Below, one piece after another: positions 6,346 to 13,392 of a DNA stretch of 15,252 bases (position 1 is its first letter; the number at the start of each line of letters is the position of its first letter). Below the pieces are notes generated by a model. That model did not search any database, had not been told where the DNA came from, and was given only the letters and a program-made list of their open reading frames with translations. The DNA comes from CAKSHC01 sp045631845 (GTDB lineage: Bacteria; Bacillota; Clostridia; Oscillospirales; UMGS1783), in contig JAZQVM010000065.1 in NCBI GenBank assembly GCA_045631845.1, positions 1-15,252 of the forward strand. Direction: 5' to 3'. Position numbers and translations under genes: made by a program.

Positions 6346-6960
6346 TTTATTACGGGATTGTATGATTAATAGGATGCCTGTTTTGGTGGATATTACGGCT
6401 TCATCGGCAAGGATTTCATTACTGACGCCTAATGGAAATTGCGGGGTCAGAGTGGCGTTTTCAAGCGGATAGGATGTACCGACAAGGGACACGCCTGTGC
6501 AATCGCCGCCATAGGCGAAGACCGACAGGGTAAAACCGTCACGGCGGGGGAGTGTTACACGATCACGGCACAGGCATATCTCGGTATCCCGATCGAGGAT
6601 GCGGGCATGAACGCCGTGATTGAGGGCATAAGCAAGGGTTTGTAGGGAGGCAATCGAATGGTCGAACCGACCGCCCAATCCGCCGATAATGGCAATATCA
6701 CGGTAGTTTTGCTCAATGGCGTATTTGACGCAGGCCATCAGATCGGTATCATCCTTACGCACGGGCAGGTGGATGGAGGGGCCTTCGAAGGCAGAATTTT
6801 TCGAATCGCCGTCTCCGATATACAGATGGGGGCGAATGCCCTCATGCCGTGCCAAATCGAGCCCGGCATCGGCGCAGATGATAACATCATTCGGTTGTAA
6901 AGATACGGCTTGATGGATTTGACCTTGGATATAGCCGCAGATAATAACACATCGGTTCAC
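6343..6960 (-). CDS. thiN: Thiamine pyrophosphokinase
   Basis: This enzyme transfers pyrophosphate from ATP to thiamine, making thiamine diphosphate and AMP. The 205-residue length is normal. Visible family motifs are the CADAGLDLA nucleotide region (29-37), GDGDS (49-53; GDFDS is more usual, so there is a Phe-to-Gly change with both Asp kept), RKDDTD (68-73), GGLGGRFDH (93-101) and the thiamine-site GVSNE (178-182). The start is a GTG at 6958-6960, preceded by AGAGGTGA. It has its own minus-strand promoter with a very short leader and stands alone, transcribed towards comFC. No THI-box riboswitch is visible in the upstream gap, which fits salvage of imported thiamine rather than TPP-regulated synthesis. 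Confidence 0.95.
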   Translation of the reverse strand: MNRCVIICGYIQGQIHQAVSLQPNDVIICADAGLDLARHEGIRPHLYIGDGDSKNSAFEGPSIHLPVRKDDTDLMACVKYAIEQNYRDIAIIGGLGGRFDHSIASLQTLAYALNHGVHARILDRDTEICLCRDRVTLPRRDGFTLSVFAYGGDCTGVSLVGTSYPLENATLTPQFPLGVSNEILADEAVISTKTGILLIIQSRNK

Positions 6961-6978
6961 GGTATCACCTCTGATTCC

Positions 6979-7006
6979 ATTATAATCTTTTTTTGCCGAT
7001 AGGCAA
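6979..7006 (-). promoter_or_regulatory. Promoter of thiN
   Basis: On the minus strand a perfect TATAAT (6984-6979) lies 16 bases after TTGCCT (7006-7001). The predicted start near 6972 leaves only about 12 bases of leader before the GTG, just enough for the AGAGGTGA ribosome site. Confidence 0.75.
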
Positions 7007-7021
7007 GAGGATTTTTAGTGA

Positions 7022-7050
7022 TTGACTTTTTTGTTTTACCGTGATACCAT
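7022..7050 (+). promoter_or_regulatory. Promoter of the yerC-like operon
   Basis: TTGACT (7022-7027) is followed after 17 bases by TACCAT (7045-7050), preceded by TG one base away, giving an extended -10 form. Transcription would start near 7057, leaving about 10 bases before the ATG. The -10 contains GTGATACC, repeated as GTGATACG at the ribosome site. Confidence 0.6.
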
Positions 7051-7066
7051 GATATAGGGTGATACG

Positions 7067-7360
7067 ATGAATGAAAAACTGAAAAATAAAGAGACGGAAC
7101 AATTGTTTTTGGCCTTGGCGTCCCTCAAAAACGTGGAGGAGATCGAGGCTTTTTTTGACGATTTGTGCACGGTAAACGAAATCAAATCTCTTTCCCAGCG
7201 ATTAGAGATTGCCAAATTGTTACGCAGTGGCACGCCATACACCGAGATTGTGCGCCGTACCGATTCGAGCACGGCCACCATTACCCGAGTGAACCGTTGT
7301 TTGCAATACGGCAGTGACGGGTACACGATGGTATTGGAACGATTGGAAGGTAAGGCATGA
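7067..7360 (+). CDS. yerC: YerC/YecD-family TrpR-like DNA-binding protein
   Basis: The 97-residue protein matches the Firmicutes YerC/YecD family, which shares the fold of the Trp repressor but lacks a well-defined ligand or regulon. The N-terminal half (EQLFLALASLKNVEEIEAFF, then DDLCTVNEIKSLSQRLEIAKLL) is the typical helical dimerisation part. The helix-turn-helix lies at about 55-80, with GTPYTEIVRRTDSSTATITR and VNRCLQYGSDGY. The ATG at 7067 follows GGGTGAT. It overlaps the next gene by four bases (ATGA), so the two are translated together. Whether it controls its own promoter is unknown; a repeated GTGATAC element around the promoter makes that worth testing. Confidence 0.92.
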   Translation: MNEKLKNKETEQLFLALASLKNVEEIEAFFDDLCTVNEIKSLSQRLEIAKLLRSGTPYTEIVRRTDSSTATITRVNRCLQYGSDGYTMVLERLEGKA

Positions 7361-8064
7361 GTTATCAGGCGTTGGCCCGCGTGTATGACGGGTTTTTTGA
7401 GCAGGAGTATCACGAGAAGATACTGCGTCGGTATCGGCGTATCCTGCAACGGTTCGGCGTTGCCGATGGGAAGATTCTGGATATGGGATGCGGTACCGGA
7501 CGGCTGGCGTTGGCCTTTGCCCGCCAAGGGGCGCAGGTGTGCGGCGTGGATCCCGATGCCGATATGATTGCTTGTGCCAAAGAAAAGAGCGGAGGCCTGG
7601 AGATACAGTGGCAGGTTGGTACCTTGCCGCAAGTAGAAGGTGAGGGTATTTTTGATGCCATTACTGCTTCGTTGGATGTGGTGAATCATATCACGAGAGA
7701 AAACGAACTGTTGGACACCTTTTGCGCCGCCCGACGGTTGTTACGGCGGGATGGTGTACTGGTTTTTGATGTAAATACCGAGAAGAAATTCCGAGAGGTA
7801 TACGGGAATAACAGTTATATTTTTCGTGATATGGGTGCCTTTGCCGCATGGGAAAATGATTATGATGAGCAGCGTCAGCTTTGCCGATTTACGGTGGATG
7901 TGTTTACCAAAAAGGGGGAACAGTATGACCGAAAGACGGACATCATCTATGAGCGTATGTATCGGGATTCGCAGATCCGTTTGCTGCTTGGCACGGCGGG
8001 GTTCCGTACGGTGATGTGGCAAGGTATGGATCATGGGACAAGACATATCTATATAGCAAAATAA
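7357..8064 (+). CDS. Class I SAM-dependent methyltransferase of unknown substrate
   Basis: The 235-residue soluble protein has the Rossmann methyltransferase core. Motif I is ILDMGCGTGRLALAFA (40-55), the acidic ribose-binding residue is in VCGVDPDADM (61-70), and a motif IV-like segment is FDAITASLDVVNHI (99-112). The N-terminal YDGFFEQEYHEK resembles many small-molecule methyltransferases. The C-terminal part, with VFTKKGEQYDRKTDIIYERMY, fits the beta-rich addition of the YdaC/YrrT-like group. Start and stop overlap with the YerC-like gene (ATGA), suggesting coupled translation. A two-way terminator follows. The substrate cannot be told from sequence; annotation as a generic methyltransferase is secure. 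Confidence 0.92.
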   Translation: MSYQALARVYDGFFEQEYHEKILRRYRRILQRFGVADGKILDMGCGTGRLALAFARQGAQVCGVDPDADMIACAKEKSGGLEIQWQVGTLPQVEGEGIFDAITASLDVVNHITRENELLDTFCAARRLLRRDGVLVFDVNTEKKFREVYGNNSYIFRDMGAFAAWENDYDEQRQLCRFTVDVFTKKGEQYDRKTDIIYERMYRDSQIRLLLGTAGFRTVMWQGMDHGTRHIYIAK

Positions 8065-8092
8065 GTACTCCAAACGGAGTACTTATTTTTTT
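8058..8092. terminator. Two-way terminator between the methyltransferase and ABC operons
   Basis: A 14-base-pair perfect stem (8058-8071 with 8076-8089) encloses AAAC and ends in a T-run on the plus strand; the left arm begins with A residues that give U residues on the minus strand. It separates two convergent operons whose stop codons lie in or next to it. Confidence 0.92.
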
Positions 8093-9476
8093 AATATTTA
8101 ATGGAAAATTCCTGTCCGCTATTGAGTTTAGGAATACAATCCAGTACCTTATCGACATATAGGGAGGATACATAAAAATTACCCTGCCCGTTGGTCTCGA
8201 TAAAATAGGTGCGTTCGTCGATATAATAGAAGGATACGGTATCGTTTTTCATGCCGGTAGAGGCGTGATAGCGGAAGGTCATGGTGAGAGTAGGTGCGGT
8301 GGATGGTTTTTGGGCCACACCAATCAGTTCGGATGTGGTAAGCAGGTCGTAGAAGCGCTCAAAAGCATCTCCGTTGAGAGCGTTATTATCCAGCGTGGCA
8401 GAGGTTTTGCCGTTTTCGACCTTGACATGGTAGGTATAACGGTTACCGTCTTGGGTTTGAATGAAGATGCGTTCCACATCGTTGATATCCCGCTCAAACT
8501 GATAGGGAGTAACGAAGTCCAGAGCATCAAAGCTCATCAGTTTAAGCTTTTGAGCCAAGATGGAATAGATAATGTTGCCGTTTTCGACATAGACATTGCA
8601 AAATCCATCGGTCGGTTCACTGCAATAGATGCGGGTGGGCTGACCTTGATAACTGTACTCAACGACGATGGGTGGATTCGTTAATCCGTACTCGGCCAGA
8701 CTTTGAGCGTCAATGCCAAGATGTTTAATGGTGGTGGCGGTAAGATTGCATGCCGTTTCCAGATAGGATACGATATTGACATCACGGCCGAGGCCTTGGT
8801 AGGGAAATGTCATTTTATACAGATGGTTGCTGTTGTAGTGTACGGGTTCGTCGTCTTCCATGGATATGATATGCAGGTAGGGTTGTCCCTGTTTGGTAAT
8901 CTTTACATAATCAACCATATAGCCGGTATTGGCCGCAATGGATGTGACCTGTTTGCTGAGCAAACCCTGTTTATCTGACAACACATAGAGCAAATAATCT
9001 TCTTCCACGGCATAGACATGGTTACTGCTATCATTCATCACGTAATAGGCGTTTCCGTTGGGCATTTGGCTGCCAACGGTAAGACGAATCTGTTTGCCGT
9101 CCATGTCGGTCACGGTTGCTGTTGCCGTAGGGGTGGCGAAGCCGTATTTGGCCGGTTCTTTGACCGAGCGTTCAATGGTATCGTAGGCATAGACCGAGCC
9201 TGCGGCGGCACGCATATTGGCTTTTGTCTTGTCGCTTAAGGGGTATTCCTCTAACCCCTCCACCGTCACGCCGTTATCAAAGGTGGCGGTGTAATTGCCG
9301 CTATGGTTGGTGACCTCAAGCTTGGCTACCTGTTGTTCTTCCACGGCTACCACCCAGACGGGAGATACGATATTGTTGTCATCATCGCGCGGCAGAAGTC
9401 CGACGGTGATGATGGTGGCTACCACCAACAGGATCAGTACGATGCCGGCGATCAGTATGCGTTTGGTCTGCATCAT
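8091..9476 (-). CDS. DUF4340 domain protein, ABC-system accessory
   Basis: The 461-residue protein starts with a membrane anchor (RILIAGIVLILLVVATIITV, about 6-25) and a large extracytoplasmic part. Features typical of DUF4340 are the 'KLEVTNHSGNYTATFDNG' start, the PAKYGFATPTATATVTDMDG segment, LTVGSQMPNGNAYYVMNDSS and VYAVEEDYLLYVL; the YGL-NPP pattern recurs later (AEYGLTNPPIVVEYSY), suggesting a repeat of the domain. DUF4340 genes commonly sit beside GldG-like ABC components, as here. The start overlaps the stop of the upstream gldG-like gene (ATGA), with GGAGGA as ribosome site; a second ATG follows directly. It is the last gene of the operon. The molecular function is not known. Confidence 0.88.
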   Translation of the reverse strand: MMQTKRILIAGIVLILLVVATIITVGLLPRDDDNNIVSPVWVVAVEEQQVAKLEVTNHSGNYTATFDNGVTVEGLEEYPLSDKTKANMRAAAGSVYAYDTIERSVKEPAKYGFATPTATATVTDMDGKQIRLTVGSQMPNGNAYYVMNDSSNHVYAVEEDYLLYVLSDKQGLLSKQVTSIAANTGYMVDYVKITKQGQPYLHIISMEDDEPVHYNSNHLYKMTFPYQGLGRDVNIVSYLETACNLTATTIKHLGIDAQSLAEYGLTNPPIVVEYSYQGQPTRIYCSEPTDGFCNVYVENGNIIYSILAQKLKLMSFDALDFVTPYQFERDINDVERIFIQTQDGNRYTYHVKVENGKTSATLDNNALNGDAFERFYDLLTTSELIGVAQKPSTAPTLTMTFRYHASTGMKNDTVSFYYIDERTYFIETNGQGNFYVSSLYVDKVLDCIPKLNSGQEFSIKY

Positions 9477-10891
9477 TTGTTCCTCCGACGAATAAAGACA
9501 TAGGTGCCGATAGCCGCCATGACCAAGGGAATGACAATGGCAAAGATAACGAGAGCGGCAACCTTGGCCGAGTTATCGGGGAAGTCGAGCAGGGAAACCT
9601 CCATATTCTTGGGGAAGATGAAGAGTTTGGTACTGTCGGCATCCAAGTAGTTGATGATCTGAGCTATATAGGCGGCGTTGCCTAGTGCCGAGTCTAAATA
9701 GGCGTTTTCTATCAATTTATACGAACCGCTGACAACGACGTGGGATTGGACATTGGTGTTTTTGACATAGCGGGTACCCATGGCCATGACCGAACCGGAG
9801 TAGGTGGGGTCATTCTGGGGATCCTTTTCGTTGGCCACCTGCGTGGCTTGCTGGGTATAGGGCATGGCGTTAAGCAGGGAAGTGGTGCTGGAATAGTCGC
9901 GAGAGGTAAACAGGGTTTGCACCGGTCGCGCCTGTTCGGTCAAGATGCTTAAGGAGTTATACAGAGTGCCGGCGGCATCGATATCGCCGTAGGCCAGCAT
10001 CATGGAATTATACTGGCTGTCGGTGGAATAGTTGGTGTTATACAGATACCCATCGCCCAATGCCAAACCCCATTCGCCGAGGAACTTCTCGAGGTTGGGC
10101 AGTTCGGTCTGCTCGGGGGACATAAAGGCAAAAAGGTTTTTGCCGTACTGCTCATTATTGCTTAGAAAAGATTCGATCTTATTGATCTCCAGTCCCGAAA
10201 AATCAGTTTTGGGATTAAAAAGGAAGAGATAATCGGCATCGGCAGGGATATCATTGGCGATCAGGTTGATGGGTTTTACGGTATAATTATTTCCGGTCAG
10301 TAAATTCATAAAATCGCCGGGGGTATCTTCCATATGATTGGTGGTATAGTACAATACGGGGAAATCGGTGCGAATTACATAGTCAATGGCATTGGCTATG
10401 GTATATTCTACCTTGGATTCGGTGATGGTTTTTCCGCTATCGTCGGTTTCGAACATGGCTTCCATATTGACGATACGGTGATGGGCGGGGTCGTCCTTGA
10501 GCCGAACGATGATGTTCGAGGTGGAGAGGGAGGCAGTGGGATACTGCTCTTTGAGGGCCGGATTTTTATCCACGCTCATGAAGGTGGCATCGATATATTC
10601 GGAATAGTCGGCCATATTTTCTACCGTTTTGGCAATATTGGCCACATAGATGTTCTGAGAGAAATTGATGCGGTCACGGCAGACGACAATTTCAACCGGC
10701 ATTTTTACCGTATCGAGCATAGCTTTGCACTCGCCGGTTAACGAGAAGGTCTTTTTTGAAGTAAAGTCCACATGAAAGCTAAACAGGTTGGCCGCAATAT
10801 TGATGACGATCAGAATGACAACCACAATAGCAATATAGACCCAAGAGGTGAGCTTGTATTTCGACGAGGTTTTCAGTTGCGGTAATTTCAT
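9473..10891 (-). CDS. GldG-like ABC transporter auxiliary protein
   Basis: The 472-residue product has an N-terminal membrane segment (about 18-39), a large extracytoplasmic domain and a C-terminal membrane segment (about 444-467) ending in RRRNK. This architecture and the start 'FHVDFTSKKTFSLT' followed by 'VEIVVCRDR' are typical of the GldG / ABC-type auxiliary family, whose outer domain resembles a glutamine-amidotransferase-like fold (PF09822 type). In Bacteroidetes GldG works with GldF and GldA in gliding; in Clostridia the role is unknown. The ATG at 10891 follows AGGAGGG at good spacing, 13 bases after the permease gene. The stop overlaps the DUF4340 start. Confidence 0.88.
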   Translation of the reverse strand: MKLPQLKTSSKYKLTSWVYIAIVVVILIVINIAANLFSFHVDFTSKKTFSLTGECKAMLDTVKMPVEIVVCRDRINFSQNIYVANIAKTVENMADYSEYIDATFMSVDKNPALKEQYPTASLSTSNIIVRLKDDPAHHRIVNMEAMFETDDSGKTITESKVEYTIANAIDYVIRTDFPVLYYTTNHMEDTPGDFMNLLTGNNYTVKPINLIANDIPADADYLFLFNPKTDFSGLEINKIESFLSNNEQYGKNLFAFMSPEQTELPNLEKFLGEWGLALGDGYLYNTNYSTDSQYNSMMLAYGDIDAAGTLYNSLSILTEQARPVQTLFTSRDYSSTTSLLNAMPYTQQATQVANEKDPQNDPTYSGSVMAMGTRYVKNTNVQSHVVVSGSYKLIENAYLDSALGNAAYIAQIINYLDADSTKLFIFPKNMEVSLLDFPDNSAKVAALVIFAIVIPLVMAAIGTYVFIRRRNK

Positions 10892-10904
10892 GATAATCCC
10901 TCCT

Positions 10905-11612
10905 TTATGCCCATCTCTTTTTCTCGACCACGCGAATGGTGAGGAAAAGGAACAGTGCCGTAAGGCTTAGGAAATAGACCAAATGCCCGATACTGAGAAG
11001 ACCTTGAGAAATTTGATTATATTTACTGTCAAGTGCCAGCCAGTAGAGGATATTGGTTACGGTTGTGTTAGGAATATAGGAAATAAAGCTTTCAGCAATA
11101 TAGAGGAAAAACAGGGAACAGAAGGTGGCGATAGCGGCCACGACCTGACTGTCGGTGAGTGAAGAAATAAAGGTGCCGATGGCAATAAACAGCGCGCCGT
11201 AAAGGAGCAGCCCGATCATGCCGCCGATCACAACCGAGAGGCGGATCGAGGAAAAGATCAAAGTGTAAATCGCATAAATAATCGTTGACAGCACGGCCAT
11301 ACCGTAGACTGAAAAGGCGGCCAAAAATTTACCCATAACGATGCTGCCGGCCGAAACGGGTGCTGTTAAAAGCAACACTTCGGTGCGGTTGCGCTTATCG
11401 TCGGTCATCAGACGCATGGTTAAAATTACGGTAAAGATAATCAGGTATAAGGGATCGACGGCCTGATAGTAACTTTGCAGGTCGGCCGAGTTTTGGGTTA
11501 CATTGTTAAAATAGAACAGGATGCCCAAAATAAACATGAAGATGGTGAGGAACACATAGCCCATGGCCGTGAGAAAATAGGATTTCAGTTCTCTTTTATA
11601 GATGGCAAACAC
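10905..11612 (-). CDS. ABC-2 type permease, GldF-like
   Basis: The 235-residue protein has about six membrane segments. It begins FAIYKRELKSYFLTAMGYVF, the usual opening of GldF/NosY-like permeases, continues with the cytoplasmic MRLMTDDKRNRTEVLLLTAP loop (charged, with the EVLLT pattern that contacts the ATPase) and ends with FLTIRVVEKKRWA. It should form the membrane channel of the export complex powered by the ATPase encoded just upstream. The start is a GTG at 11610-11612 after GAGGTG, three bases beyond the ATPase stop codon. The transported substrate is unknown. Confidence 0.9.
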   Translation of the reverse strand: MFAIYKRELKSYFLTAMGYVFLTIFMFILGILFYFNNVTQNSADLQSYYQAVDPLYLIIFTVILTMRLMTDDKRNRTEVLLLTAPVSAGSIVMGKFLAAFSVYGMAVLSTIIYAIYTLIFSSIRLSVVIGGMIGLLLYGALFIAIGTFISSLTDSQVVAAIATFCSLFFLYIAESFISYIPNTTVTNILYWLALDSKYNQISQGLLSIGHLVYFLSLTALFLFLTIRVVEKKRWA

Positions 11613-11615
11613 GGC

Positions 11616-12554
11616 TTACACCTCACTTTCCCGCGTCAGTTCCAAGAAGATATCTTCCAAGGACATCTCGCTGCTTCGTAATGACAGTAACGGCTTGTCC
11701 ATGCGGGCCAGGGTGCGGAAGATATCGGCACGCACATCGGTTACGCCGTCGGTTTCTATGTTCAGATCACAGGTATTTGGCTCTTTCTGATCCAGGCAGG
11801 TTACGCCCACGATACCCTTGATGCTTTGCAGGGCGGGAGCAATCTCGTCAGCCGGTCCCATGACGCGAACAAGCAGATGATGGGATTGAGAGAGGGCTTT
11901 GTAAAGATTTTCGGGTGTGTCATTGGCGATCAGATTGCCTTTATTGATAACCACAATACGGTCACAAACGCTCTGCACCTCGGATAGGATATGGGAGGAG
12001 AAGATGACGGTATGGGTCTTTCCGATCATGCGGATGAGGTTGCAAATTTCAATAATTTCCTTGGGATCCAGACCGACGGTGGGCTCATCGAGCACGATCA
12101 GTTCGGGATTGTTGATCAGCGCTTGTGCCAAGCCGACACGCTGGCGGTAGCCCTTGGAGAGGTTTTTGATCAGGCGGTCGCGCACATGGGTGATACGAAC
12201 ATGCTCACACACCTCGCTGATCTGGTTGGCTTTGTAGGTTTTGACACCCTTGAGATCGCAGACAAAGGACAGGTATTCCTGCACCGTCATTTCCATATAC
12301 AGCGGCGGCAGTTCCGGCAGATAGCCGATCTTTTTCTTGGCGGCGATGGGATCGGAAAGAATATCGACCCCGCCGATCAGGACCTGCCCCTCGGTTGAGG
12401 ATAGGTAGCCTGTCAAAATATTCATGGTTGTGGATTTGCCGGCGCCGTTGGGGCCGAGCAGTCCCAAAACCTGTCCCGATTCGACGGTAAAGGACAGATC
12501 GTTGACGGCCAAATGTTTGCCATAGCGTTTGGTTAAATGAGAAACTTCAATCAT
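11616..12554 (-). CDS. ABC transporter ATP-binding protein, GldA-like
   Basis: This is the cytoplasmic motor of the export system. In a 312-residue product the motifs are Walker A GPNGAGKST (34-42), the Q-loop region YLPELPPLYMEMTVQEYL, signature LSKGYRQRVG (132-141), Walker B LIVLDEPTVGLDP (152-164) and the switch SSH (His 188). A C-terminal regulatory part of about 100 residues follows, normal for ABC-2 exporters. A GTG at 12563 could extend it by three residues, but that GTG overlaps the GGAG ribosome site (12566-12563), so the ATG at 12554 with eight-base spacing is preferred. It is the first gene of a four-gene minus-strand operon. The GYLPE-PPLY motif links it to the GldA subgroup. Confidence 0.94.
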   Translation of the reverse strand: MIEVSHLTKRYGKHLAVNDLSFTVESGQVLGLLGPNGAGKSTTMNILTGYLSSTEGQVLIGGVDILSDPIAAKKKIGYLPELPPLYMEMTVQEYLSFVCDLKGVKTYKANQISEVCEHVRITHVRDRLIKNLSKGYRQRVGLAQALINNPELIVLDEPTVGLDPKEIIEICNLIRMIGKTHTVIFSSHILSEVQSVCDRIVVINKGNLIANDTPENLYKALSQSHHLLVRVMGPADEIAPALQSIKGIVGVTCLDQKEPNTCDLNIETDGVTDVRADIFRTLARMDKPLLSLRSSEMSLEDIFLELTRESEV

Positions 12555-12584
12555 TTTTGTCACTCCAATTTAGACATTACTTCT

Positions 12585-12593
12585 ATTATAGCA
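12585..12593 (-). promoter_or_regulatory. Extended -10 promoter of the ABC operon
   Basis: Read on the minus strand, TGC precedes a perfect TATAAT (12590-12585), an extended -10. No good -35 box is spaced correctly; instead a 10-base palindrome, TTGTATACAA, lies at 12608-12617 where a -35 would be. Start expected near 12578, 24 bases before the ATG. Confidence 0.68.
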
Positions 12594-12656
12594 GATAATA
12601 AGCATAATTGTATACAAAAATGTTAAAAAATATAAAAATATATCCCTGCTTGGCGG

Positions 12657-12685
12657 TTGCAATTCCGAGAAAGATAGGATATAAT
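12657..12685 (+). promoter_or_regulatory. Promoter of the M50 protease-scpA-scpB operon
   Basis: TTGCAA (12657-12662) and TATAAT (12680-12685) are separated by 17 bases. The predicted start near 12692 leaves about nine bases before the first ATG. A second TATAAT at 12687-12692 is too close to the gene to be the main one. Confidence 0.78.
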
Positions 12686-12700
12686 TTATAATGGTGAAAC

Positions 12701-13378
12701 ATGATGGAATGGATGTTCGATTATCTTGCAAATATTTTATATAAACTGATTTATTATGCGCCGCTTCTGATCGTTTCGATCACGGTGCATGAGTTTGCTC
12801 ATGCCAAGATGGCGCAAAAGTTGGGTGATCCGACGGCGGCTATGGCCGGTCGTGTATCGCTCAATCCGTTGCGGCATCTCGATCCGATCGGCAGTTTATG
12901 CATGCTGTTTTTTGGGTTTGGCTGGGGCAAGCCTGTGCCGGTGGCGGTTCTTAATTTTAAGAATCCCAAGCGTGGGAGTGCGTTGGTTGCCTTGGCGGGG
13001 CCGACGAGTAATCTGATTATGGCCTGCATGTGGGGCTTCTTATTGGGGGTATTGTATCCGATCCTGCCCTATGGCGGTTATTTTCATCAATTACTGGTGA
13101 TTGCCGTACAGTTAAACTGCGTGCTGTGTGTATTTAATTTGTTGCCGATCACGCCGCTGGACGGATCCCGTATTCTGGCCCTGTTGTTGCCCAATAAAAT
13201 TTATTACAAAATGCTTCGATATGAGCGTGTGTTCTTTGCAGTACTGGTGGTGCTGATGTTGCTCAATGTTCTTAATCCCGTGATTCAATTCCTGGCCAAC
13301 GGATTGATGTTGGGCATAGAATATACGGTTGTTGCTTTGGGTGATTTGCTCTACCAAGGCATGGCTTCATTATTGTAA
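12701..13378 (+). CDS. Site-2 protease-like M50 family membrane metalloprotease
   Basis: M50 proteases cut transmembrane segments inside the membrane using zinc. The 225-residue product is of the short, PDZ-less type common next to scpA in Firmicutes. The zinc motif HEFAH is at 30-34 in the first membrane helix. The second zinc-ligand motif, NLLPITPLDG (146-155, Asp 154), shows Thr where Pro is common, with the Asp kept. AGPTSN (99-104) is also typical. Other hydrophobic helices lie near 95-120, 128-148 and 173-195. ATG codons at 12701 and 12704 are both possible; GGTGA at 12693-12697 is better spaced for the second. The substrate is unknown. It is followed 14 bases later by scpA, probably in one transcript. 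Confidence 0.93.
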   Translation: MMEWMFDYLANILYKLIYYAPLLIVSITVHEFAHAKMAQKLGDPTAAMAGRVSLNPLRHLDPIGSLCMLFFGFGWGKPVPVAVLNFKNPKRGSALVALAGPTSNLIMACMWGFLLGVLYPILPYGGYFHQLLVIAVQLNCVLCVFNLLPITPLDGSRILALLLPNKIYYKMLRYERVFFAVLVVLMLLNVLNPVIQFLANGLMLGIEYTVVALGDLLYQGMASLL

Positions 13379-13392
13379 GAAAGGGGATACCG

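Noticed and set aside
6993..7006. TTGCC-GATA-GGCAA inverted repeat in the thiN upstream gap
   Set aside because: Only five base pairs, overlapping the thiN -35 box; too short to call a regulatory site or terminator.
6961..7066. Possible THI-box (TPP riboswitch) ahead of thiN
   Set aside because: The gap does not contain the conserved CUGAGA and ACCUGAUC blocks, and the predicted leader is only about 12 bases.
7036..7689. Antisense open frame of 217 codons across yerC and the methyltransferase
   Set aside because: It crosses two well-supported overlapping genes and their promoter and shows no family motif; a shadow frame.
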